DNA of 42,868 nt, from NCBI GenBank assembly GCA_017443465.1, contig JAFRXO010000026.1, positions 1-42,868 on the forward strand. The letters are read 5' to 3'. Position numbers and translations under genes: made by a program. The stretch's first letter is position 1; each line of letters opens with the position of its first letter. Positions 7,531-15,644 of this stretch are shown here, in pieces. The notes under the pieces are model-generated. The model was not told where the DNA came from, searched no databases, and saw only the letters and a program-made list of their open reading frames with translations. This DNA comes from Bacteroidales bacterium. GTDB taxonomy: Bacteria > Bacteroidota > Bacteroidia > Bacteroidales > UBA932.

Positions 7531-8478
7531 ATGAAGAAAACGGATTCAAGACTGGAACGGATCTCCAGGATGGAGGCTGCCTACGATGAGGTAACCGGCA
7601 TGATGGGCAAGATGGGTGAGGCGGTCAACACTCACAAAGACTTCAAAAGCAAATTTGAAGAGCTGAAGGAATATATGGATTCGGGACAATGGCAGAAGGA
7701 TTATGAGGCCGATGAAGCCGGAAAGATCCCTGCATATGTAAAGAGAGGCGTCCTGTCCCAGGATGGGTTGTACGACCTTCTGCAAGACGTAGATGATGCC
7801 CTCGGGAAAACTCACGAAGCCACTATGCCTGACTCCAATATAGCCTCGGCAGAAGACATGGAACACGCCATCCGGCAAGCCGGGATCATCCCCTTTTTCA
7901 CGAACGCAATTCCCGGTTATTCCATCCAGGAACTCACTGCCCCGGGGTTCTGGTTCGGGGGCGAAGAGGACTCTCTCGGTCCATGGGACTGGAAGATCCA
8001 TTGCATACAGTGCGGCGACATCGCATATGGCAAATTCCTTTGCGGCGGGAAGGCCGCTTTCGCGACGATACCGTTGTACCGCGAACTGATGAACGTCCGG
8101 CGCGCGGCGTATGAACCTGATGAGAATGGACGGAAAGTACTGGACCTCCTTGACAGGCAGGGCACGGTGACCATGAGGGAAATCAGGACAATGCTGAAAG
8201 TAAAGAAGGCGGCAGCAGACACTGTGATAAGGAAACTTGAGCACCAGTGCAGGGTGGTGACGGGCGACATGCTAAGGGTATATAAAGGCCCTGAACTGAG
8301 CTATAAGGGCTGGCAGACAGCCTCTTTCTGCACTCCGGATGCACTCTTTGAAGATGAAGGGATCACTCTTGACACCGGGCACTCCCCCGACGAGTCCCTG
8401 GAGATACTGATTGAACATATTTCCGGCCTCCTGCCAGGAAAAGCAACCCGGGAGCAGATCCTGAAAGTGCTTAAGTAA
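7531..8478 (+). CDS. DUF4298 domain fused to an AlkZ-related protein
   Basis: The 315-residue protein has two parts. Residues about 5-92 match DUF4298: a helical start RLERISRMEAAYDEV, then SGQWQKDYEADEAGKIP and KRGVLSQDGLYDLL. The rest resembles AlkZ-related, YcaQ/winged-helix type proteins, with GFWFGGEEDSLGPWDWK, YGKFLCGGKAAFATIPLYRELMN and a winged-helix-like stretch VLDLLDRQGTVTMREIR. YcaQ/AlkZ proteins are DNA glycosylases that act on alkylated or crosslinked bases, but the QxD/QxQ catalytic motif is not evident, so a repair role is inference. It has its own promoter box after the cys terminator. The fusion may be common in this group, and both assignments are from motif memory. Confidence 0.65.
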   Translation: MKKTDSRLERISRMEAAYDEVTGMMGKMGEAVNTHKDFKSKFEELKEYMDSGQWQKDYEADEAGKIPAYVKRGVLSQDGLYDLLQDVDDALGKTHEATMPDSNIASAEDMEHAIRQAGIIPFFTNAIPGYSIQELTAPGFWFGGEEDSLGPWDWKIHCIQCGDIAYGKFLCGGKAAFATIPLYRELMNVRRAAYEPDENGRKVLDLLDRQGTVTMREIRTMLKVKKAAADTVIRKLEHQCRVVTGDMLRVYKGPELSYKGWQTASFCTPDALFEDEGITLDTGHSPDESLEILIEHISGLLPGKATREQILKVLK

Positions 8479-8623
8479 ACTTCATTGCTCCCTGTGTACA
8501 TGGATGTCTCAAAGTACATAATTGACAACAAGGAAGCGACTCTCCATCAATCCCGGCAATCATTTCGTTGACGCCACCCGGCGCTGTGCAAAAGGCATTT
8601 TATCAATTTTATAGCTTAATACC

Positions 8624-10213
8624 ATGCGTAGAATCACCCTTGCAATTGCAGCATTATCAATGCTTTTGTCCTGTAACGGAAGACCTGATACGGCCCTTCT
8701 TGAGAAGGCGGGGCATAATGCGGAACAGGCCAACGAGGCATTCGCCAGAAGCCAGAAGTTCGTGGAAGGCTGGCTTTCAGTTTCAGATGAGCAGACGGGC
8801 CTAATACCCAGGAACCTGAGGGGAGATTTCTATTGGAATGCGCAGGATGCCGCTGCGGACAACTATCCGTTCATGGTAATCACCACGTTCTTCACAGACA
8901 AGGACCTCTACAATGGAAGGATGCTGGAAATGCTTGAGACTGAGACCAGACTGACATCCTGCCTGGGCGCATGTCCTGCGACATATGACCTGAGGAACCA
9001 CGAACTGCAAGATAATCCGGTCGATACGAGCAACGTCATATTCGGATCGGCGGAATATATGAAAGACGGACTGATGCCGATTACCGAAATCCTCGGGAAG
9101 ACCCCATGGACAGCCAGGATGATATCAATCCTAGATGACCTCCACAAGCTTGTCACCGTAGCGAAAGACATCCGTGGAGAGTATTACGGAAACTCCCAGG
9201 TCATAGAAGTAAACGGGGATCTTCTCCAGGTCCTCTCCAGGGTTTACTGGATGACCGGTGAGGAAAAGTATCTCGACTGGGCCATCGAAATCGGAGATTA
9301 TTATCTTCTTGGCGACAAGAATCCGGCTGATTCAGACAGGATCAGGCTAAGGGACCACGGATGTGAGTTCATCCTTGGATTGTGCGAACTGTACGCGGCT
9401 GTCAACACCGCAAGGCCGGAAAAGAAAGCCCAGTACCAGAAGCCGCTCCATCACCTGCTTGACCAGGTGCTTGCAACCGGAAGGAATGAGCATGGATTGT
9501 TCTACGATGAGATCAACCCAGCCACCGGCGAAGTCCTTAAAGAGCATCTCGCAGACACGTGGGGATACACTCTGGACGGCTATTACACAGTTTATTGCAT
9601 AGACGGCACCGAGGAGTACAAAGACGCCATTTACAAGATCTTCGGCAATCTGAACCAGTTCTATCGGAATCATGATTGGGAAGGAAACATGGACGGCTAC
9701 GCTGACGCCATTGAAAGCGCCCTGAACCTGTACAACAGGGAAAGGTCTGAAGAAGCCGCAAGCTGGATAGACAGCGAGATCAAGGTGATGTTTTCTTTCC
9801 AGCAGGACAATGGCATCATCCAGGAATGGCACGGTGACGGTAACTTTGCCAGGACGGCCATAATGTACGCCCTCTGGAAAACACAGGGAACCCATGTCAC
9901 CCCCTGGAGGGACGACGTGAAATGGGGTGCCGAAGAATACAAAGGCGGCATCCTTCTTTCTCTGACCGCCGGCAAGGATTGGAACGGGAAGCTGTACTTT
10001 GACACCCAGAGGCACAAGGAGAACCTCAACCTGCCGTTTGACTGGGCCAGGATCAATCAGTTCCCCGAATGGTTCACCGTTGAAAGGGACAAGAAATATG
10101 CTGTCACTGTCAACGGGGAAACCACTTCCCATTCTGGGGAAGAACTGGCTTCCGGGCTGGACATGTCAATCGCTCCCGGAGAAACCACAGTTATCACAGT
10201 CAGGAAGAAATGA
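8624..10213 (+). CDS. Lipoprotein with an alpha/alpha-barrel glycosidase-like fold
   Basis: A 529-residue protein with a lipoprotein signal (MRRITLAIAALSMLLSC, Cys 17). The body is rich in paired helices with aromatic motifs such as DFYWNAQDAAADNYPFM, LSRVYWMTGEEKYLDWAIEIGDYYL, ADTWGYTLDGYYTVY and DGYADAIESALNLYNRE. These are typical of (alpha/alpha)6-barrel enzymes of the GH88/GH105/GH127-like kind. I do not recognise the exact family or the catalytic pair. The next gene, a clan GH-A-like glycosidase, starts eight bases after the stop, so the two probably act on the same glycan outside the cytoplasm. Start 8624 is the first ATG that gives a clean signal peptide. Confidence 0.6.
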   Translation: MRRITLAIAALSMLLSCNGRPDTALLEKAGHNAEQANEAFARSQKFVEGWLSVSDEQTGLIPRNLRGDFYWNAQDAAADNYPFMVITTFFTDKDLYNGRMLEMLETETRLTSCLGACPATYDLRNHELQDNPVDTSNVIFGSAEYMKDGLMPITEILGKTPWTARMISILDDLHKLVTVAKDIRGEYYGNSQVIEVNGDLLQVLSRVYWMTGEEKYLDWAIEIGDYYLLGDKNPADSDRIRLRDHGCEFILGLCELYAAVNTARPEKKAQYQKPLHHLLDQVLATGRNEHGLFYDEINPATGEVLKEHLADTWGYTLDGYYTVYCIDGTEEYKDAIYKIFGNLNQFYRNHDWEGNMDGYADAIESALNLYNRERSEEAASWIDSEIKVMFSFQQDNGIIQEWHGDGNFARTAIMYALWKTQGTHVTPWRDDVKWGAEEYKGGILLSLTAGKDWNGKLYFDTQRHKENLNLPFDWARINQFPEWFTVERDKKYAVTVNGETTSHSGEELASGLDMSIAPGETTVITVRKK

Positions 10214-10221
10214 TTACACAT

Positions 10222-11676
10222 ATGCTTAAGTTAATGAATATTAAATCTTTGAGTATCGTATCAGCGGCTATGGCGGTGATGATGGCCATGCCTGCCGAGG
10301 CGCAGTCCCAGAAGGGGCCCAGGATGATAGAAAGCCGCAATAATGCCAATGCGACTACATGGACCACACGGGAAACCATGACCCTTGACCGTTTCCCGGG
10401 GTTCAAGCTCCGCAAGCTTGATCCGGCGGCCGATGAATATGGCGGATGGACGAATATATCCTGGGAAGCTACAGGCTTCTTCCGCACCCAGAAGGAAGGA
10501 GACCGCTGGTGGCTCGTGGATCCGGCCGGACACCCTTACATATTCAAAGGCTTGGCGTGCTTTACTACCGGAGGTTCTGACAGGCAGAAACAGGCCCTGA
10601 AAGACAAGTTCGGTTCTAAGGAAAACTGGGCGGCAAAAGATATGGATATGCTCCGCAGCCAGGGCTTCAACGGCCTCGGAGCATGGTCGGACACCGAAAC
10701 CGTACGGAACAGCGACAGGCCCATGCCTTACACGGTAATCGTCAGTCCTATGAGCAAATACCGCAGCGTTCATATAGCACGCTACGGCGGAAAATACCTC
10801 CAGCACGGATGGCAGAACTACCGTTTCGACCTCGCTATGGTCTTCGATCCGGAATTCGACGAATTCGTAGAGAAGGAGGTATCCAAGATAGCGGCATACA
10901 AGGATGATCCCTGGCTGGTCGGATACTTCACCGACAACGAGATACCGTGGGTTAACGATGCCCTCGACAGGCACCTGACCCTCCTCGCGCATGATGAACC
11001 GGCATATCTCGCCGTCCGCAAATGGTTCGATGAAAGGAAAGGCAAGGACGCCCGCGTGGAAGACATTACACCCGAGGACCGTTTAGCATTCACGGCTTTC
11101 TACCTGGAAACCTACCTGTCCAAAGTGACGTCCGTCCTGCGCAAGTACGACCCAAATCACCTCTATCTCGGATGCCGGTTCAACCAATGGAGGGAAGAGC
11201 TCCGCAATCCGGCGATGTTCGAAGTCGCCGGCAAGTACATGGACGTGATTTCCGTCAATCTCTATCAACGCTGGACCCCGGTGCAGGAGGAAATCACAAA
11301 CTTTGGCAAATGGTCCGGGAAACCCTTCATGGTCACCGAGTTCTACACTAAGGGTGAAGACTCCGGACTGCCTAACAAGACCGGCGCGGGATGGAACGTG
11401 CACACGCAGGAAGACAGGGGCTGGTTCTACCAGAACTATGTCCTGGCCCTTCTGGAAAGCAAATGCTGTGTTGGCTGGCACTGGTTCAGGTATATGGACA
11501 ATGATCCTGAGGACTTAAACACCGATCCATCCAACCGGGACTCCAACAAAGGCATAGTCCGTTGGAACTTCGAGCCGTACGAGGTGCCGCTCGTACAGAT
11601 GAAACAATTGAATGACAGGACATTCAGGATAATTGAATATCTGGATTCAGCCCAGAATCAGTATCGGAGGCTCTAA
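10222..11676 (+). CDS. Secreted clan GH-A-like glycoside hydrolase (agarase/GH50-like)
   Basis: The start at 10222 lies in a CATATG hexamer and gives a signal peptide ending near MPAEAQ. ATG 10210 is an alternative. The 484-residue protein has a TIM-barrel glycosidase look: GDRWWLVDPAGHPYIFKG near residue 90, YFTDNEIPW with the likely acid/base Glu 240, and FMVTEFYTKG with the likely nucleophile Glu 373, followed by GWHWFRYMDNDPED. The domain opening (RWWLVDPxGHPY) and the NE/E pair resemble agarase-related GH50-type enzymes, but the substrate cannot be named. It probably works with the lipoprotein encoded just upstream. Confidence 0.65.
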   Translation: MLKLMNIKSLSIVSAAMAVMMAMPAEAQSQKGPRMIESRNNANATTWTTRETMTLDRFPGFKLRKLDPAADEYGGWTNISWEATGFFRTQKEGDRWWLVDPAGHPYIFKGLACFTTGGSDRQKQALKDKFGSKENWAAKDMDMLRSQGFNGLGAWSDTETVRNSDRPMPYTVIVSPMSKYRSVHIARYGGKYLQHGWQNYRFDLAMVFDPEFDEFVEKEVSKIAAYKDDPWLVGYFTDNEIPWVNDALDRHLTLLAHDEPAYLAVRKWFDERKGKDARVEDITPEDRLAFTAFYLETYLSKVTSVLRKYDPNHLYLGCRFNQWREELRNPAMFEVAGKYMDVISVNLYQRWTPVQEEITNFGKWSGKPFMVTEFYTKGEDSGLPNKTGAGWNVHTQEDRGWFYQNYVLALLESKCCVGWHWFRYMDNDPEDLNTDPSNRDSNKGIVRWNFEPYEVPLVQMKQLNDRTFRIIEYLDSAQNQYRRL

Positions 11677-11712
11677 GGAGCCTGCGTCTTCCTGATCTTC
11701 CACCGGGCATAA

Positions 11713-11982
11713 CCCGGATGCCGGAACAACTGGCACATCCACCACAAGCAGGTCCAGGTCCTGATCTGCGTCTCCGGACAAGGCTGGTACCAGGAATGGG
11801 GCAAGCCTGCAGTTAAGATGACCCCCGGGACTGTAATCGCCATCCCTGCAGAGGTCAAACACTGGCACGGCGCGGCCAAGGACAGCTGGTTCCAGCACCT
11901 CACCTACCACACATCCGTCCAGGAAGGAGCTTCAAACGAGTGGCTTGAGCCTGTTTCCGACGAACAATACTTATCACTATAA
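11713..11982 (+). pseudogene. Cupin protein remnant, N-terminus lost
   Basis: The frame starting after the in-frame TAA at 11710-11712 reads PGCRNNWHIHH, VQVLICVSGQGWYQEWGK, PGTVIAIPAEVKHWHGA and ANEWLEPVSDEQY before a TAA at 11980-11982. These are the metal-binding cupin motifs (His-x-His and a later His) and the usual C-terminus of small cupins that are often fused to or found next to carboxymuconolactone decarboxylase. The normal first part of the protein is absent, no start codon is available, and a stop precedes the motif. The glycosidase gene ends only 36 bases earlier, so a deletion probably joined the two. Confidence 0.8.
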
Positions 11983-11995
11983 AGCGGCCGGAGAT

Positions 11996-12478
11996 TTACC
12001 AGGAGTATTTTACGGCATGCCAGACTGCGACGAATTCCTCGATCGTAAGGTAACCGTCAAAGTTGAACTGGACGTCTGAGTTATAGGATGACGTCCCGGA
12101 GAATACTTTGCCGTCTTTTACGTTGGCAATTACATCAGAGTTATAGATGGAGGTCCCCTTGAAGATCTTCCCGTCACGGATGGTCATAATGATATCGGAA
12201 CTGTAGCTTCCTGTCCCTTTGTAGACCTTTCCGTCCTTGATGTTGTACAGCACTTCGCTCGAATAGGATCCGTTCGCCTTGTAGATACGGTTCCCCTTGA
12301 TGTTACATATGACGTCGCTGTTATATGTAGAAGTCTTCCTGTACACCTTGGAGTCCTTTACGGTGCAGATCACATCGCTGTTGTAGCGCCCCGTCCCTTT
12401 GAAGACTTTTACGACAAGGCTGGTACTGCCGGAGAAGAGTGCAGACATGATGGCAAATGATAAAAGGATAGCTTTCAT
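11996..12478 (-). CDS. Secreted protein of six 20-residue repeats
   Basis: A 160-residue protein with an N-terminal signal (MKAILLSFAIMSALFSGS) followed by six back-to-back repeats of exactly 20 residues between about residue 24 and 143. The unit has K-[VI]-[YF]-K-G-T, then Y-[NS]-S-[DE]-[VI]-I, then a beta-prone stretch ending K-D-G. A short tail YLTIEEFVAVWHAVKYSW follows. Regular alternating short strands and turns suggest a beta-solenoid or beta-propeller-like rod. I do not recognise a named family. Its start lies eight bases beyond the stop codon of the lipoprotein gene at 12487-13083, so the two are likely cotranscribed. Confidence 0.75.
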   Translation of the reverse strand: MKAILLSFAIMSALFSGSTSLVVKVFKGTGRYNSDVICTVKDSKVYRKTSTYNSDVICNIKGNRIYKANGSYSSEVLYNIKDGKVYKGTGSYSSDIIMTIRDGKIFKGTSIYNSDVIANVKDGKVFSGTSSYNSDVQFNFDGYLTIEEFVAVWHAVKYSW

Positions 12479-12486
12479 AGGCAGGT

Positions 12487-13083
12487 TTACATGATTTCGG
12501 CGCCATAGCTTTTGACTGCATTGGACAGAGGCACTTTACCAACTTCGGTGTCATACATGATTATTAGCGTGTTGGGACTGAACTCTTCTGCACCGGACAT
12601 TTTAGTTACGGAATCTTCATGTCCGAAACGTGTGAAAATGTTCACGATAGAGCTGTTAGACGAAACCTTTTCTTCAGATGAGATGGTGTTCTCGTCAATA
12701 ACATGGAAGGCATATGTCTTCCCTTGCTGATAATTGCTGTCGTCTTCGCCAAGACTGCGGTTGTTGTCCCACTCGGCATTGGTAAAAAATGTGACGGATG
12801 CCCGGTAAATGACATAGTGCCAGCTATCGAGGATATCCCCGGACATATTCCTGATGAAACCGATGCCATTCCGGGCAAACTCCATGACAGATTCCGGAGT
12901 GGCACGATGGGATTCAATAACACCTGCGGTCCTGTACTGGACTTCGGACAAGACCCACGGGCCTAGCAGGTTGATTTTCGCCCCGGTGAAATCCCTATAG
13001 TCCCCTGGATCCATCTTCTCGCAGGTGGAAGCAGAGAAAACAACGGCGGAGATAGCCAGAATGAAGGCGATGTACTTTTTCAT
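12487..13083 (-). CDS. Hypothetical lipoprotein
   Basis: Starting at ATG 13083 (MKKYIAFILAISAVVFSASTC), this is a 198-residue lipoprotein with the lipobox Cys at residue 21. A frame extension back to 13131 would spoil the signal. The mature part contains INLLGPWVLSEVQYR and alternating beta segments, resembling the lipocalin-like small lipoproteins common in Bacteroidales, but I do not recognise a specific family. It is followed by the 20-residue-repeat protein. Confidence 0.7.
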   Translation of the reverse strand: MKKYIAFILAISAVVFSASTCEKMDPGDYRDFTGAKINLLGPWVLSEVQYRTAGVIESHRATPESVMEFARNGIGFIRNMSGDILDSWHYVIYRASVTFFTNAEWDNNRSLGEDDSNYQQGKTYAFHVIDENTISSEEKVSSNSSIVNIFTRFGHEDSVTKMSGAEEFSPNTLIIMYDTEVGKVPLSNAVKSYGAEIM

Positions 13084-13146
13084 GGCAGTACTTTTGTTTT
13101 CGTTTTTTTGCAAAAAAACTGCCAGAGACAAGATTAATGAATAAGC

Positions 13147-13166
13147 AGATAAATTGGAATTTATCT
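13147..13166. repeat. 9-bp perfect inverted repeat
   Basis: AGATAAATT at 13147-13155 and AATTTATCT at 13158-13166 with a 2-nt centre. It lies between the nitroreductase gene and the lipoprotein gene, both on the minus strand. It could be an operator or a weak terminator. There is no further support. Confidence 0.4.
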
Positions 13167-13216
13167 TCTTTGGGAAGCGTTTTTTGATCTAAATATCGGA
13201 GCCCATCAGGACAACT

Positions 13217-13909
13217 TCATGCCCATTCGAAGTTTTCCTTTCCGGCCCCGATCTCAAAATGGCATTTTACGATGCCGAGGTCATAGTACAGATAGCCTTT
13301 ACCGGCAAGTGAGAAGACCGTCTCCGCCTTTACCTTGTTCCCGTCCCTAAGCGCGAATTTGAATTTCTGCTGGTTCAGCGCAGTCGGAGCGAGAAGGGCA
13401 GCTTCCATTCCAGCTTTGAACCATTCGGGAACCTCGCCATCAGCCTCGTAGAACTTCTCAATGGGTTTCAACGGATGCTGCTTGCCTCCATCGATGCCGT
13501 ATCCAAGCGCGATGACGCAGTGGACGGTCTCTCCCTCTGAGAGTGATATCACCTCATCAATCTCCTTGAAGGTCAGGCCGACCCAGCAGGTATTAAGCCC
13601 GAGGGTCTGGGCCAGAAGGACCAGATGCTCGCCGTAGTAGCCAATCTTTTCCTCAATATCCTTTCCCTTTCTACCGGCCATCACAAAGTAGTTCTTCACT
13701 CCTGAGAAGGCTCCATACTTGAGGATGCCGCTGGAGAAAGCCTTGGGTTCGTCAAGGACCAGCTGGATATGAAGACCGCTCTCCCCGTTCAGTGATTCTA
13801 TACGGCTGCGAAGCGTTGCGATTATGGATGCCTCGATGGGCTTGTCAGTGTATTTGCGGACCGCATGGCGGGTCTTGATAGCGTCAATAAGTTTCATCTG
13901 AAGTATCAT
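13217..13909 (-). CDS. Nitroreductase-family protein (TM1586-like)
   Basis: This protein of about 230 residues begins MKLIDAIKTRHAVRKYTDKPIE from the inner start at 13897, or four residues earlier from 13909. The RHAVRKYTDKP opening is the FMN-binding start of nitroreductases. YGEHLVLLAQTLGLNTCWVGLTF and MEAALLAPTALNQQKFKF fit the TM1586-type branch, whose nitroreductase fold lies within a single chain. Such enzymes are cytoplasmic flavoproteins reducing nitro or quinone compounds with NAD(P)H, but the physiological substrate is unknown. It lies alone between the lipoprotein gene and the DUF5131 gene, all on the minus strand. Confidence 0.85.
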   Translation of the reverse strand: MILQMKLIDAIKTRHAVRKYTDKPIEASIIATLRSRIESLNGESGLHIQLVLDEPKAFSSGILKYGAFSGVKNYFVMAGRKGKDIEEKIGYYGEHLVLLAQTLGLNTCWVGLTFKEIDEVISLSEGETVHCVIALGYGIDGGKQHPLKPIEKFYEADGEVPEWFKAGMEAALLAPTALNQQKFKFALRDGNKVKAETVFSLAGKGYLYYDLGIVKCHFEIGAGKENFEWA

Positions 13910-13974
13910 TAAGATTAAAATTTCGATTTATCGAACTTATGCAATATAATACTTGATCTTGAAATACTGAAATA

Positions 13975-14904
13975 TCACTCTGGAGTCCAGATTTCACTCA
14001 GGTCCACCAATTCGACGTCTTTGCAACGTCCGCATCGTCCACATCCAGCGCAGGAAAATGCCATAGTGCATTCAGCGCAACGATGGATGTTGTACCTTGG
14101 ATGATAAAGCTCTTCCGGAGTAAGAAGAGTACCATATTCCGGGTCATACAGATTGAATTGGACAGGACCGAAATAGTGGCTCAATCCGGACCGGAATGCC
14201 TGATGGAGCTGCGTCCTCTGGTCCGGGATCCGATAGCTGCGACCGTCTCTGATGAAAACCTCTCCGGTGGAATCGAAGGCGAAGTTCACTCTGTGCCGGG
14301 CACAGGCATCGCTGATCTGCTTGACCCATTCGTAGCGGCATGGCCTGAGGCCACCATAGGCTTCGCCGCCCAGGTCAATGTGTTCGATTTGTCCGGAGGA
14401 AAGGGCCGGTTCAATGTCAATAGGACCAATAAGGGGAGAAAGGTTCATGCCCTTGTGCCTGGCGGGGATGTCCCGTAGGATGGGCCAGCGCCCGTCAAAG
14501 GCGCGCTGGTTCTCGCAGGTGACATTGAGTTGTACGTTTTCATAACCATCGCCCCAGTCTTGCGGAAGATGATCCGCCATACGGAGTGCCCGTTTGGTGA
14601 GGATGTAGAATTTCACGTCAGAGCGATAGCGGATGATGCGCCACATCTCTTCCCGCCAGGGATCGGCCTCTTCAAGAAAAGTGTCAGAGGTCATATTCAC
14701 CCGCACCCAATGACCCGGAGGTACCTTGAAATTCCCTTTCCGGTCCCTTTCCATTGGCTTGGAGAAATTCTTGGTACGGAAGATATCCGTAGACTGCCCC
14801 GGAACCTTGTGGGTTTTATCCAGCACGAACATATAACAGTTGGCACAGCCTTCACTGTACTTGCTGCATCCGTGCCACGGGTTCCAAGACTTGAGGTCGA
14901 TCAT
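13975..14904 (-). CDS. DUF5131 (phage Gp37/Gp68-like) cysteine-rich protein
   Basis: This 309-residue protein opens WNPWHGCSKYSEGCANCY, the radical-SAM-like cysteine pattern of the DUF5131 (Gp37/Gp68) family. FYILTKRALRM, VTCENQRAFDGRWPIL, GPIDIEPAL and IDLGGEAYGGLRPCRYEWV match the conserved core, in which members resemble radical SAM enzymes. The tail carries a second cysteine cluster, CAECTMAFSCAGCGRCGRC, near residues 275-295, which could bind another metal site. The activity of this family is not settled. It is often found on phages and mobile elements, but nothing else here marks it as mobile. Confidence 0.85.
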   Translation of the reverse strand: MIDLKSWNPWHGCSKYSEGCANCYMFVLDKTHKVPGQSTDIFRTKNFSKPMERDRKGNFKVPPGHWVRVNMTSDTFLEEADPWREEMWRIIRYRSDVKFYILTKRALRMADHLPQDWGDGYENVQLNVTCENQRAFDGRWPILRDIPARHKGMNLSPLIGPIDIEPALSSGQIEHIDLGGEAYGGLRPCRYEWVKQISDACARHRVNFAFDSTGEVFIRDGRSYRIPDQRTQLHQAFRSGLSHYFGPVQFNLYDPEYGTLLTPEELYHPRYNIHRCAECTMAFSCAGCGRCGRCKDVELVDLSEIWTPE

Positions 14905-14954
14905 CCTAAAGCTTCTTTGCAGATTTCTTCACTTTCAGGAAAGTGCTACACGCG

Positions 14955-15644
14955 CTACCTCTCCAACTCTTTGATACACCATGAAAAAGCCGCGGCAAGC
15001 CGTTTATCGCCGTCCTTAAAATGGTTCCCGGGATTCCAGACGAGGGTGCAGTTATCACCTCCAAGCTGGGTATTAAGCAGTTCGTATTCGCCCCGTACCC
15101 TGTCGCCTACTCGTGCAAAAGCCCGATTCTTCACATGCTCTTCCTGGTCTCCCAGACTCAGATACACCTTTGCAGCCTTTACCGGATGCGCTTTTGCAAA
15201 GTCCGGCCAGTCCTTGATCCAAAGGGATGGAGAAGCGGCGGCGATGGCGTCAAAACGTTCCGTCAGCGAGGAGGACCAGAGGGCAAACAGGCCGCCCAAA
15301 GAGTAACCTCCAAGAATAACGGGCAGTTTTCCGTATTCTTTTTCAAGTACAGGCAGAAGCGATTCAGTCACAAAGCGAAGTGTCTCGCCGGCCTTGGTTC
15401 CCACTTCCGGTTTCCGGCTGATTGCGTCATCGTGCCAGGGAGTCAGGTCCAGGTCCCAGTCGAACACTTGGAATGCCGCAAGGACGAAAGGAATGCCGGT
15501 TGTTTCAGCAATCAGTCCTCCCGTCCGCTCGAAGATACTGCGCTCGTGTTCCCCAAGCGTCTGGATAAGTATATATCTTGGGTTGACAGAGCCTGAAATA
15601 AAGCACTCCCTGCTGTCTATAATGGAAGTCTTTACAATATCCAT
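14955..15644 (-). CDS. Alpha/beta hydrolase (esterase-like)
   Basis: A 229-residue cytoplasmic protein with the nucleophile elbow GGYSLGG in the segment VILGGYSLGGLFALWSS and a candidate catalytic His in NPGNHFKDGDKR. AASPSLWIKDWPDFAK and VYLSLGDQEEHVKNR resemble Esterase D/enterobactin-esterase-type hydrolases. No signal peptide is seen. Its first 13 bases overlap the 3' end of the larger hydrolase gene upstream, so the two are cotranscribed. The substrate is unknown. Confidence 0.82.
   Translation of the reverse strand: MDIVKTSIIDSRECFISGSVNPRYILIQTLGEHERSIFERTGGLIAETTGIPFVLAAFQVFDWDLDLTPWHDDAISRKPEVGTKAGETLRFVTESLLPVLEKEYGKLPVILGGYSLGGLFALWSSSLTERFDAIAAASPSLWIKDWPDFAKAHPVKAAKVYLSLGDQEEHVKNRAFARVGDRVRGEYELLNTQLGGDNCTLVWNPGNHFKDGDKRLAAAFSWCIKELER

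Noticed and set aside
9347-10132. Minus-strand open frame of 261 codons
   Set aside because: It is antisense to the alpha/alpha-barrel lipoprotein gene, with no domain or start signal.
11996-12478. CRISPR-like or satellite repeat
   Set aside because: The periodic DNA is the coding sequence of a 20-residue protein repeat. Units diverge at third positions and there are no spacers.
14530-15306. Plus-strand open frame of 258 codons
   Set aside because: It crosses two well-supported minus-strand genes (DUF5131 and an alpha/beta hydrolase) and matches nothing.
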